From positions 275,292-320,642 of the forward strand of contig WELB01000096.1 in the NCBI GenBank assembly GCA_009602725.1: 45,351 nt of DNA, written 5' to 3'. Shown piece after piece: positions 25,701 to 36,650 of this stretch (positions are counted from its first letter, which is position 1; the number at the start of each line of letters is the position of its first letter). This DNA is from Spirogloea muscicola (Eukaryota; Streptophyta; Zygnematophyceae; Spirogloeales; Spirogloeaceae). The notes under the pieces are model-generated. The model was not told where the DNA came from and made no database searches. It was given only the letters and a program-made list of their open reading frames with translations. Made by a program: the position numbers and the translations under genes.

Positions 25701-28683
25701 GAGGAGCAAATATGCTCCTGTGTATGCAAATATGCCATCGTGCAAGAAGGGGTCAAGCCCTCACCTCGCTCCTAGTCTTGTTTGTTGTGGTGATATCCTA
25801 CTGTCTTAGACAGGCGTTGACATTAGATGTGAAGTCCCGCCGATAACCATTGCTTGACAACAAGGAATTTCACATGCCTGTAGCTGTCATAAGTCAAAGA
25901 GGCATTTAGTGTGCTCTTTTGTTGTTGCTTATACTGCTAAAGCAGATGGACCTAATGAGGTCTTGACTCGTGCTATTTACTTGCAGCCTGGTCCACAAGT
26001 CAAGAAAGTAAAGCCTGCCATAGATGCACTGGGCAACATCATTGGACCAGCCCGCATCTGGTTAGCAAGGCCCGGTGTAGATCCGCCAGCTACTGTCAAG
26101 ATAGATGCTATCCTACCTGTGGAGGCTGAGGACGAGTGCCTCAAGAGTCTGCATGAGGGCGATGCACTAACCTTCATGGATGCTCGTGGCAAGGTAATCT
26201 TTTCCTGCTCGTTTTGATAGTTGACCTTAAGGCACAGTGCAGGAAGAGCAAGTCTAGTCAAGCAGGCTCAGCAATTTCTCTCTGAGTGGATTGCCAGTCT
26301 ACTTGTCTTCACCCTGCAGAAGCGCACTTTGAGAATCAAGGAGATGATGCACGTGAACGGGCATCTTGGTCTTGGCGTGGAGTGTGAGAAAAGATTTTAC
26401 ATGTTGGTGAGAAAGCTGGCCATCATGATATGAGGCAATAGCCACAGATCGATTAGCTCTTGCATGAACTTCAGCAGAAGTGCAGATTACAGCATGAGAA
26501 TTTAAAGTACACACTGGACATAGTGGGACAAGCTTATAAGAAGCTCATCCCTTCCAATCACTTACGATACAGAGTGGAACAGAGCTGAGGCTTGTTGGTG
26601 CGGGTGACAATGAATCAAGCAAGGACATTCTGGGCAGGACAACCTATGTGGGAGCCTTGCCTGCAATGGAGAGGTCAATCATCCTTAAGAAAGGCGACAT
26701 ATTGATTTTGACCAAGGTTGCAAGCCCTGGAGTGCCAGCAGAATACAGCAAGACTGGAAAAGTAGTCAAACCTGCTCATGTCTCTTGTGACATACCAACG
26801 GTCTTTGAAAATGTCAAGGTATCAAGCTTGCCCTTAATCTGGTATGCTGCACCAGAAGTTGCACTGCTACTGAGTGCTTTCAGCTTCCATGTCTGCAAGT
26901 TTGTCAAACCCATGCACAATTCGTGTTGAACTCGAGGTTTGTGCACAATTTCTGATTTATGCAAGTTGCTTCCTCAGAGTGGTGAGCCAATAAAGCTTGA
27001 CGATGGAAAGATCGAAGGTGTGATCAAGGATGTAAATAAGGATGAAATACGAATTAAAGTCACTCGAGCAGCTGATAGAGGCAGCAAGCTCAAGAGCCAA
27101 AAGGTCATGGTGCACAACTACGTAGCCTCTTGCATGTTTATCTATGACATAGTAGCTGCAATGTTGCTCAATTGCTGAGATGAGATTAAATATGCATTTC
27201 TAACAGAGGCTAGGACCACCACTGCATTGCATTAATATAATTGAAATCACTGTTGATCTGCCAGGCTATCAATCTGCCGGACAGCACACTAGACCTACAA
27301 GGGCTAACCAAGCAGGATATCATAAATCTTGACTTCATAGCTGCCAATGCTGATATGGTCGCATTCTCCTTTGTAAGTATCACAGCATCTCTGTGCTCCT
27401 TCATGTGTAGACCAAAGGTGATCTATTATTCTCTTGCAAGCTCGGGCCATCAATTGTGCAAGGAAACGGCAAGTTTCTTATGAAGCTCACTACCGTCTGC
27501 AGGTCAACGATGCCAGCGATGTTGCTAAGCTTCAAGAGGAGCTGAAGCTGCGAGGAGCTTCTAACCTAGGGATTGTGCTGAAGATAGAAACCAAACATGG
27601 CTTTGAGAATCTTCCTTACATGCTTCTTCAGGTGCAGCCCATTTGGCCTCGCTAAAGAGCTCGTGCAGCTTGGCACTTTCATCACCTAGGCTAATGTCTT
27701 GGAGCAATTCAAGGTGCGGTTTAGCCTGGCTGTTTGACAACATCATACTACAGCAAAGGCTACACTTTGATGTGCTTAACGTGCAATCACTTCAATCAGC
27801 AGGGCATGAAAACTGGCAATCCCCTGGGAGTCATGATTGCCAGGGGTGACTTGGCCGTGGAGCTCGGATGGGAGCGTTTAGCTGGTAATCAAGTTCTTCC
27901 CTCCCAACCAACAGTTCCGTCCAGGATGACGAAGTGAACTAACACTGAGTAGTTGTTGGCATCACACAGCACATGACACCCTTGCCAAGTGTCTCGCCTT
28001 CCTGTATCTGGCCGCTTTGCTATTGTGCAGAAGTTCAGGAACAGATACTGTGGTTGTGTGAAGCTGCGCACGTTCCTGTTGCCTGGGCAACGCAGGTGTA
28101 ATTCACATGCATTGTCTGGCCTCTTGCACATTCGTATTATGCCATTTATACCCAACAAGGCTTGATACAGGCAATATGCAGGCAGCAGTGTTGGATTGGT
28201 TCAGTGGAGCTGGAATGTTGCAAGGATATCTTCCACGGTGCATGATAGTGTTGGTCTCATGTCAGGTACTTGAGAGCCTAGCAAAGGCAGGACTGCCTTC
28301 AAGAGCTGAGATTACAGATGCGGCCATGGGGGAGAGGTCAGGCCCAACCTCACTGCTGTGCTCACCTGGGACAGCATGCACATGCCTATGATATGTATTG
28401 TTTGAACGTGGTGCGACCCTTCTTGCCGTTATGCAAGCAGCAATGAGCAGCATAGGTTTCAGAAGAGCATGTCATACACCAGAACGTGCCTGACAGATCC
28501 ATCTGCTGCGCATGCAGGGCCGAGTGTGTGATGCTGAACAAGGGCCCCCACATAGAGAGGGCAGTAAGCATATTGGCCGACATCTTGGTGCGTATGAGCA
28601 GCCACCAGTCCAAGAAGCAGTCCATGCTCCGATCGCTCCACGTATCGCAGAGCTTTCAAGAAGGGACAACCACGCCAGCGTGA
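22708..28683 (+). CDS. Atypical pyruvate kinase family protein (about 18 exons)
   Basis: Sixteen exons from 23636 to 28683 join in perfect phase to 785 residues: 23636-24091, 24307-24382, 24593-24709, 24945-25169, 25355-25479, 25594-25666, 25987-26193, 26320-26406, 26573-26818, 26978-27103, 27265-27372, 27503-27631, 27803-27884, 28031-28095, 28266-28336, 28518-28683. An exon ending at 23479 joins in phase (RPSIASSF...). The first exon is probably the ATG at 22708; that link is uncertain. An N-terminal helical extension carries the atypical-PK signature ([33 protein letters not shown]). The barrel has [29 protein letters not shown], the metal/phosphate set KIETKHG and [10 protein letters not shown], and [20 protein letters not shown] then [17 protein letters not shown]. 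The canonical C-terminal regulatory domain is absent. Expected to convert phosphoenolpyruvate and ADP to pyruvate and ATP. The canonical N-F-S-H is N-C-A-H, as in bacterial and plant atypical relatives. Confidence 0.88.
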
Positions 28684-30010
28684 CCTCCAGCCCGGCTCGC
28701 AACCAGCGGTCAAACATCTTGACCAGCCCGCCCCTCTTGGCCGACAGTAAACAGAGTCATAGTGAAGCCAAATATGTATGCCATAGAGCTGCTGTAAGTG
28801 GCACTTGTCTTGGGCCGGTTCTTTAGGAAATGTCGATTATCATTGACCTCTGCATGTGCTCTAGATGGGCGCTCAGAGGCCACATGTGTCAAAAGTACCT
28901 GCACGATTTTGTACCGCCAGGGGGAATGCAACCTGGTTCTTTAGAGGCACAACCAGCCCCTTGCGCGTACTTGCTCCTGTGGCTTGTCAGCGGTTAGATA
29001 CCTCTGACAGCCTTGTAAGGCCAAACTAGTGACTGAAAGAATTGAAAAGACGGTGATGTATGACCTTTTGGCCTATAAGGCATCTGAATGAGAAGGTTGG
29101 TCAATACCGGTCTGACACAGGACAGATGAACAAGGGCGGTTGCTTGATGTCAGATGTCCTGGAATTGTGGGAACATCCATATCTTTCCTGTTGATATCTT
29201 CTAGTACGTCATCTGACAAACACGCAGGCATGCTCTCACTCTTGATGCTCTTGCCTCATGCGGGAGTGGCGCACTCTTCTGTGCACTTTGGACTGACTGT
29301 CTCAGGACAGACTCGACCAGGTGCAGTACAAGAATCAAACCCTTTGGCTATAGACAAGCAAGTATACTACCACAACAATGTACTGCAGCAGTCGAAGAAG
29401 TTGCGTCAAGTAGCCCGCTTTGTCTTCAAGTGATCTCTCATCCCAAAGAGCTGCAGCCTGCTGCGGTGCACAACCCAGGTGTTGATTGGCACGAGGACCC
29501 CAGCTGCAGCTGGAATGCAACCAGCACACAGAGGCTTTCACTTCTCCATGTTTGTTTAGCAGGTTTGGCGAGCAAACGATGTGCAAACGATGTGCTTAAG
29601 AGCTTCCGAGGTTGGCGCAGTCCCCTGATGATCAAAGCAGCACCAGGCAGCTAACAGCAGCCTGGGCTCATTGCAATGCATCTCAAGGGCAACCGCAGAG
29701 GCAGTCCCTGTCCGTGGCTTGCAAGCCACAAAAATAAGGTCTTCGGTGCTATTCACGCGAGTGCCAAAGAGGTATTGGGAGCAGCAGAAGGCCCAGGACA
29801 GGCCTGCGCCTGCGCACTCTGGTCGGCTTGTCAGACACAGTTCCTGCACCGGAACAGGTCCTATACCGCCATCAGATGATCATTCATTATCCTAGCGAGA
29901 CTGACCTCGCATTGCCTGACACGCAAGAGGCATGTAAAGATTGTCATCGGAGACCCTCCTCTTGAGGTTGCCCTGCCTGGCTGCACGATCGCGCACGGCA
30001 ATTTGTGATT
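28684..30010. other. Intergenic between convergent genes
   Basis: This lies between the stop codons of the pyruvate kinase gene (+) and the propeller gene (-), so it should hold both 3' UTRs. I see no exon, RNA gene or strong repeat. Confidence 0.5.
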
Positions 30011-33000
30011 CTAGCAGTGGCCCTTTTGGCCAGGAGCCAGCGGTGCGCGCGGCGGCGAGGGCGGTCGGCCAGCGCGCTTGGCGCGGCATCCGTGCTTGGG
30101 GTGCTTCGCGTGAGACGGGTTGTGCTTCAGCTGGTAGGGCAGCGTCAGCACCACGGGCCGGCGCTGGATGCAGATGCCCTGCGGCGAAGCTGCGCTGCTT
30201 GCTTGCGGCAGCGGGATCTGGTACACGAGGCCCTCGCTGCCGGGCTTGCGGTAATTCACGGTTGCCAGATTGATGATCTTGCATGTGGAAGAAACATTGT
30301 CAGCTGCAAAGCCACTCAGTGAAGCAGAGCAAGACAATGACGGTGGCCTGCAAGTTGCTTCCTATGCAGCAGCCTGAACAATTCTTTTGAGCATCTCGGG
30401 CAAGCCAAGTGCTTGTGGCTTGAATATGAGCATTGGTTCTCTGTCAGCGCTTCTGATACTGTCGCACCTGGATGAAAGAGGAGGTGCCGGTTGTGATGGG
30501 CGCATATGCCTTGCTGTTGGAGGAGAACACCGCCAGCCTGCCCACGCCATTAGCATCACTGCATGTGTTGAAGGGCATTAGGCAACACTGCTGTCAGTTG
30601 CGCTCGCTGCCACTTCCTGTTTCAGCAATATTTGCTGCCATCCTGCTTCAGCACAATTCCTGCTTCTAATACCAATTGAGCTCCATATCGACTCCTTACG
30701 ACCAGCATGGAGGCAGCAAGCAGTGACTGGAAAGGCGTGAAGAGTCTCAATCATAAAGGCCCGATCACATAGCTTCTTGCATGAACATGTGTGTTGCGCC
30801 ACAAGTGCAAGCAACAAAACGGAATATATCTAGCAAGCAAGTTAAGACCTTCTTGCACCTCTCAAAGAGTCAATAGCAGCGGCGGACTATACCTGCAGGT
30901 AACTTTGTCGCAGGGCAGCTTGAGGGTGCTGGAAGGGGTTCCAAGGCGGCCGCTTTTCACAACATAGGGGACAAAAACAACGCCGGCGGCTGTGCGCACG
31001 AGAACGTTGGAGCGCGCGAGGTCGAGGTCGATGGACACAAGCCCCGTGGGGCTGGGGCTCTCGATGGTCACCGTGGAGATGACTGCCAGTGTTGTGAGCT
31101 TGAAGCTCGTCACAGACGCCTTATTGGACGCAATGGTCATCACAAGAGTGTCGGTGCAGGTCACCTGCTTAGCTGGCAGGGCAGTCTGCAGTTGCCAATG
31201 AAAACGATTCTGTAAGCATTAGCACTGTGCAAGTGACTGACTGATTGACATATGACTTGAAGGTGTTGTATCTGCTGCTGATTCTCCGCCAAAGATCAGT
31301 CATCTCATGCCAATCACAGGTTGAGTATTGTGGAAAAACACATAGTATCACTCGAGGTTTCTGATGAGCAGTTGACAATCATCAAATTAAGCATGTCTAC
31401 AAATCCTATCTATTGCTCCATCGGATATCTTGTCATAGATTTGATCTCAATATGCTACCATAGAGCACCCCTGATCCTTGTAAAGCGAAGCTTACACCAG
31501 GTGCAAGCTTGGCAGCATGGTGGCAGGCAGATTGCTGACATGTACCTTGACAGCGCCCACTTGCACAAACTTTTGCACCTTCGTCGAATTGTCGAAGGCG
31601 AATGACACCAAAGAAGCTGCGCAAAACCATGCCAGAATATCAGCTGCGTCCAAGTTTTACAAAGCAGTCCTCTGCCGAAGACAGGCTTTACGAAGTGCTC
31701 TTATTTTGAGCTAATTGTCAGTTGGCTCAGGCTTCTCGTAGAATGAACGGCCTTTTCAGTCGCGGAGGGAAGAAACACACACATGAAGATGCATCAATGG
31801 CGATCATCCGTGTGTCGGTGCAGAACTCCACCGACTTGCAGCTGAAGCCCTTGACGCCGGTGATCTTGCTGGCCAAGAGGGTCTGAAGAATGCCTCCAGC
31901 TGCGGGTACGCGCCGAGGCAATTGTCAGCCTTATTTAATGTTGTTTCGTGCCTTGACCACGCTGATCCTGATGGCGAGGCAGACGCCTCCCCTAGCTCCA
32001 TCAAGATTGTAAGCCAATGCTTCAAGCCAATGCAGAGGCGCCCGCCAAAATCTGGCAAGCCACAAGTGAATGATCTACTCGCAATGAGGAGACTGGAAGG
32101 CAGAGGTAGCTTACTTGTTGTGTCGATGACAACAATGTCGGCAGCAGTCTGCCCGCAGGCGGCAAGGTACCGCCCTGTGGGGCTGAGGCTGATGTCCTGT
32201 GGCCCGAACGGCAGGGAGAGGGACCCCTTGACGACAGGCCCGCCTGCATTGGCGACGTTGATGAGAGCGATCTTCTTCTGGCTTGGCTGCGACACGTAGC
32301 CCGTGGTGCCAGCCAGATTGATCTGACACTGCAAGAATGCCAAGCACCGCCGAGAGCACCATCAGCAAGGTGCCCAGAAGACTAGCTGCTTGTATCCCCT
32401 GCTTACTATCAGGCATGCACTCTACAACAAGCTGCACGTGCAGCGCACAGAGAACGTGTCAGGTAAGCGCATGCATACGAAGTGGTGCTGCTAGCGCTTG
32501 CCAACCTGTCCGTAAGCTACACCGAGTGTAAGTGGCCGGCTACTGCCGGTGCCCACTAGTGTGTCCGTGACTTCGTCAAACTGCCACACTCGCCCGTTGG
32601 GTGCCGACAGCAGCAGGCCGGGAGCTGCAAGCATGGCATGCACAGAGCCAGGATGACAAACTCGCTGTCACAAGCTGAACGGCAGTGGCAGTGCGTACAT
32701 CCGGGGGACCAATCCAGGCACTGGATCATTGCATTCTGTCGAAAATGGTTGGGTAGTACGCGCATTTCCTCAGCAGATAAGGTTGGGGCACGAAAGGGGG
32801 TGGGGCAACTCAGAGTGGCTGCTGATGTTCGGGGGCGGTCATCAAAGCCAGCCGAGCGCGAAGAGAGGGAGCCGTTGGCTACGTAAGTGGTGCCGCAGAC
32901 TGGGCAACTCAGGGCCCTCACAGTACCACCGTGTAGGCAGAGAGGACATCAGATGAGCCGAGGCGAGAGGACGGAATCCCACTGGGATGGGGGCCCATCA

Positions 33001-33108
33001 TGGTGCTCAACCTGGAGGAGGTGGTGGAGGGGGTGCAGGGGCAGCGCAGGCGATGCCGACCGTCGCCAGGACCAGTGCCAGGACCAGGGAGCTCCGAGTG
33101 GTAGCCAT
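30011..33108 (-). CDS. Secreted beta-propeller-like protein with basic C-terminal tail (8 exons)
   Basis: Minus-strand exons 33108-33012, 32624-32506, 32328-32115, 31899-31783, 31616-31546, 31185-30893, 30558-30468 and 30277-30011 join in phase to 422 residues. The ATG at 33108 starts a signal peptide (SLVLALVLATVGIACAA) followed by a proline run. The body shows blade-like units typical of YVTN/WD-like propellers: GLLLSAPNGRVWQFDEVTDT, KKIALINVANAGGPVVKG, DISLSPTGRYLAACG then DIVVIDTT, RMIAIDASS and VGRLAVFSSNSKAYAPI. Blade motifs resemble those of the 1848-5602 gene, but close homology is not obvious by eye. There is no GPI-type hydrophobic tail; the C-terminus is instead rich in Pro, Arg, Lys and His (HAKHPKHGCRAKRAGRPPSP), fitting binding to an acidic wall or polysaccharide. 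The last exon uses an AAG acceptor and its boundary is the least certain. Function unknown. Confidence 0.82.
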
Positions 33109-33778
33109 TGCTTCCGCGCTCACTGCGCGGGCACAGAGCGCCTGGTCAGCAGGATGGCAACGTGCTCCGGGCTTCAGTGAGCATTGGGGAGCAGCCGGGC
33201 TGCCATTGTCAAGCGTGAGTCTTGGAAAAGGGTGAGGCCTCGAGCCAAAGCAACGAGCTTGGCAGGAGGACGAGCACCACCGTCGCAGAGCTTGCCCACA
33301 CAGTGCTGCACCCTCATTGCCGCCGGGCTGGTCTCGACGGCAGGCCACGGGGAGGAGTAGACACTGAGGTGAGCGGCGACCCACCTGATCGTTAGCGCTC
33401 CGAGCGGCGCCGCCTGGGGAGCTGCTGCCGGCTGTGCGGTGGAGCTCGTCGTGGGCTGGCAGCTCGGAATGCGGCGGCGAGCCTGCGGCTTGAGAGCAGG
33501 CAGGCTCAGCGTCGGGATCCGTTTTCGGGGAGGCGGGCGGCGGAGGAGTTCTGCAGGGGGTTCCGTTGGGAGAGAGGGAGCTAGAGCTCGGTGAGGAATG
33601 TGGAGGGGAGGAAGGGAGGGAGAGAGGGAGAGGGAGAGGGGGAGGAAGAGGGAGAGAGAGAGAGGGAGAGAGGGAGGGAGGGAGAGAGAGAGAGAGAGAG
33701 AGTGAGAGAGAGCGCGAGAGAGAGAGAGAGAGANNNNNNNNNNNNNNNNNNNNNNNNNNNNNNNNNNNNNNNNNNNNN

Positions 33779-33868
<90 letters not shown>

Positions 33869-34060
33869 GAGGGGGGGAGGGGGGGGGGGCTGGCCAGGCC
33901 GGGGGGCGACACCCCCCCCCAACGGGCCGCTGCCGGTCAACGCCGCGGAAAAGGCGGAGCGCCCGACACGCGGCGCATCCAACGGCTCCAGCCGCCGCCG
34001 GCGCCGCGCGCCGCCAGCCCGGCTAAACCCGCCACCACCCTCTCCGGTCTTTGTTCGATT
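33109..34060. repeat. (GA)n microsatellite with 45-N gap, upstream of the minus-strand propeller gene
   Basis: A long purine tract, mostly GA, spans about 33600-33872 and is interrupted by Ns at 33734-33778. It lies about 500 bases upstream of the minus-strand gene start, so on that gene's strand it is a (CT)n promoter tract. Sequence 33872-34060 is GC-rich with G and C runs. Long Ser/Leu or Arg/Glu frames across it are artefacts. Confidence 0.9.
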
Positions 34061-34545
34061 CTTTCCGGAGCCACTTTTTGAGGCTGGCTTTTCAGAAAGG
34101 AAGCGCGGCCAGATTGACTGGTGGATGGGAAGGCCAGCCCAAAGAAATGGACAAGCTTCTCTCAATGGGCGAGCACTTTCTCCTTTTTCACAAGCCCTCG
34201 CCAGAAGAAAGAGCTCGCCCATAGAAGAGAGGGGCTGGCAGAAGCCAGCCAAAAAAGAATGGACAAAATCCAAAGAAGAGTGAGCTCGCCCATTGAAAAG
34301 AAGAAAGAGAAGATGAGCTCGCCCATAGAAGAGAGGGGCTGGCAGAAAAAGAATGGACAAAATTGAAGGAGCCACAACAAGTGTCGAAAAGAAACACACA
34401 GCTAGGCATCTAGACACTAGACACGACGGAACCACAGAAAGCTCAGTACCCGCGGGTGAGCAACATGGGGAGCGCGGCCAGATTAACTGGTGGCTGGGGA
34501 AAGAAGAAAGGCCAGCCCAAAGGAATGGACAAGGTCTGAAGGAGC
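34061..34545. repeat. Hairpin repeat cluster
   Basis: Several units with the core 'gctcgcccatagaagagagg' plus 'ggctggcagaagccagcc' or similar occur near 34205, 34285 and 34315. Units of the second type ('gcggccagattgactggtgg' plus 'gggaaggccagccc') occur near 34105 and 34475. The palindromic boundary motif 'acccgcgggtgagcaacat' is at about 34448. Orientation is mixed. Confidence 0.8.
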
Positions 34546-34572
34546 GGAGTACGAAGGACTGGGACTAAATAA

Positions 34573-35057
34573 GACATCAACCTCGTCGCCAGCGCGCTCG
34601 GCAGGGGGCCTCGGCTCATCGCCGACGTTGTCACGACTGACTGCTTTGTTTCCAGCAGCGCCAAACGCTCGTCGGAGGAGGCGGGCTACGCAGTCGGCCA
34701 AGCGGCGGGCGAAAAGGATCGGAAATACTCGGACCACCCGGTGGGAGACAAGTTTGTTCCACTGGCAGTCGACGTGCACGCAGCCTTTGGCTCGAAATAG
34801 CTTGACTTGCTTCACCACCTTGCGTGGCGTGCAGCGGCCCGCCGCCTCGGGCAGCAGAGCGAGCAGCCCGGCTTCAATGTTGCCGGGTCCCTCGCAAGTC
34901 TTCCAAATGCGTTTGGCCACTCGATGCAGCGGTCCCTTGCCTTCGCGGTTCACTTGCGCGCAGGCCGAGCTTTGGTGGCGGCCTCCGGCTTCCGTCAGGG
35001 CGACATCTTTCCGCCGGCTAGCTACTCAGACTTGCATCTCCTGAGTAGATATTACTG
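34573..35057 (+). pseudogene. Retroelement protein fragment with in-frame stop
   Basis: Translation on the plus strand from 34573 gives NLVAS...PRLIADVVTTDC, KDRKYSDHPVGDKFVPLAVD and VHAAFGSK. A TAG at 34798-34800 follows, then the frame continues as LDLLHHLAWRAAARRLGQQS, QPGFNVAGSLASLPNAFGHS and MQRSLAFAVHLRAGRALVAA. It aligns by eye with the minus-strand fragment at 1-480 and extends it to the probable C-terminus. The stop marks it as dead. Confidence 0.65.
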
Positions 35058-35250
35058 AGCGTTCCCTGGCAACATCAGGTCAGAGTAGCTCGAAGCTGGG
35101 GAAGATGCAGGCAGACGAGACCCGGCAGCAGCAACGACAGCACGGCCCGCTCGCGAGTGGACGGCATGAGCGACGGAGCGTTGAAGGGACACGGAGAGCC
35201 GCATCCTGAAGACCTGGGCCAGGGAGCCGGCCGTGTTGAAGCCGGGCAAA
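35058..35250 (-). pseudogene. Retroelement protein C-terminal fragment, inverted
   Basis: The minus-strand frame reads PGFNTAGSLAQVFRMRLSVS then LQRSVAHAVHSRAGRAVVAA and a tail SSYSDLMLPG. It is a diverged copy of the segment at 34860-35050, in opposite orientation, so the two form an inverted pair. Confidence 0.6.
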
Positions 35251-35324
35251 CCCCCTGGCAGACCCGGCCGCCGCTCGATGGCCTGGGTCTTTAAAGAAAC
35301 GAATGGAAGCGCGGCCAGATTGAC

Positions 35325-35619
35325 TGGTGGCGTGCACGGAGCTTTTGGCTCGAAATGGCTTGACTTGCTCCACGGCCTGGCGCGGCGTGCAGCGGCCCGC
35401 CGCCTCGGGCAGCAGGGCGAGCAGCCCGGCTTCTCCGTCGCCGGGTCCCTCGCTCAAGTTTTCCGTAAGCGTTTGGCCGTCTCAATGCAGCGGTCCCTTG
35501 CCTTCGCGGTTCACTTGCGCGCAGGCCGAGCTTTGGCGGCGGCCTCCGGCTTCCGTCAGGGCGACGTCTTTCCGCCAGCTAGCTACTCGGACTTGCATCT
35601 CCTGACTAGAGGTTACTGA
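35325..35619 (+). pseudogene. Retroelement protein C-terminal fragment
   Basis: The plus frame reads VHGAFGSKWLDLLHGLARRA, QPGFSVAGSLAQVFRKRLAV, SMQRSLAFAVHLRAGRALAA and ends SYSDLHLLTRGY-stop. It is close to 34780-35050 but has TGG (W) where that copy has the stop. The 5' part is replaced by hairpin-repeat sequence at about 35306-35325, indicating truncation or recombination. Confidence 0.65.
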
Positions 35620-35659
35620 GCAATCCCTGGCTGATGTCTTAGTCCTAATCGTTCGCACT

Positions 35660-36650
35660 CAGGCTCCCTCAGACCTTGTCCATTCTTTTGGGCTGGCCTT
35701 TCCCAGCCACCAGTCAATCTAGCCGCGCTTCTCCTTAAAAGGCCAGCCCAAACGAATGGGCAAGGTCTGAAAGAGGTGCCGGAAAAAGAAAGTGCTCGCC
35801 CATTGAAAAAGAAGAAGAAAGTGCTCGCCCATTGAGGATAGAGGAAGCGCGGCCAGATAGACTGGTGGCTGGGAAAGGCCAGCCCAAAGGAATGGACAAG
35901 GTCTGAAGGAGCCGGAGTGCGAAGGAGGATAGAAGAAAGTACTCGCCCATTGAAAATAGGGGCTAGAAAAGCCAGCCCAAAAAAATTCAACAAAGGACGA
36001 GGAGGATAGGGGCTGGAAAAGCCAGCCCAAAAAAGAATGAACAGAGTACGAGAAGGGTGCCAGGGGAAGCGCTAAGAAAAACAAGCACACAAAGAAACAA
36101 AGCAGCTACGAATCACTCAGTAACCCCTGTTAGGTCCTAGTCCTTCGGCTCCTTCAGAGCCAGCCCCTCTTCTTTATGGGCGAGCTCTTCTCTTCAGACC
36201 TTGTCCATTCCTTTGGGCTGGCCTTTCCGAGCCACCAGTCAATCTGGCCGCGCTTCCTTCCTGCTAAGCAGCCGCTTGAAAAAAAGCAAGGAAGCGTGGC
36301 CAGATTGACTGGTGGCTGGGAAAGGCCAGCCCAAAGAAGTGGACAAGGAAAAAGAAGAAGAAGGGCTCGCCCATTGAGAATATGGGCTGGAACAGCCAGC
36401 CCAAATAAGAATGAACAGAGTACAAGAAGAGGGGGGGGGAAGCCAGGCGAAGCCCTAAGGCGAAGCAGCAGAAATGACAAGCACACAAGAAAAAACAAAG
36501 CAGCTACTAACCACTCAGTAACCCCTGCTAAGCAGGCGCAGGTCGGAGAGGCTATGCTCCTGGAAGTATGTCCCCTGGCCAGAGCCAGAGGCAGCAGCAA
36601 GGGCTCGGCCGGAAAAAGGACTACACTACCAAACACGACAACGCACTAGG
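35660..36650. repeat. Dense hairpin repeat cluster, mixed orientation
   Basis: About ten units of the GGCTGG/CCAGCC repeat occur in alternating orientation. Converging copies near 35690-35755 and 36210-36345 form larger inverted repeats around 'agccaccagtcaatctggcc'. Flanking segments such as 'ctcagtaacccctgctaagc' and 'ctggccagagccagaggcag' match those at 940-1030 and 37860-37990. Confidence 0.8.

Noticed and set aside
33007-34435. Long Ser/Leu-rich minus-strand frames over the GA tract
   Set aside because: They translate a (GA)n microsatellite and Ns. Only the last 33 codons of the frame ending at 33007 are real, as exon 1 of the minus-strand propeller gene.
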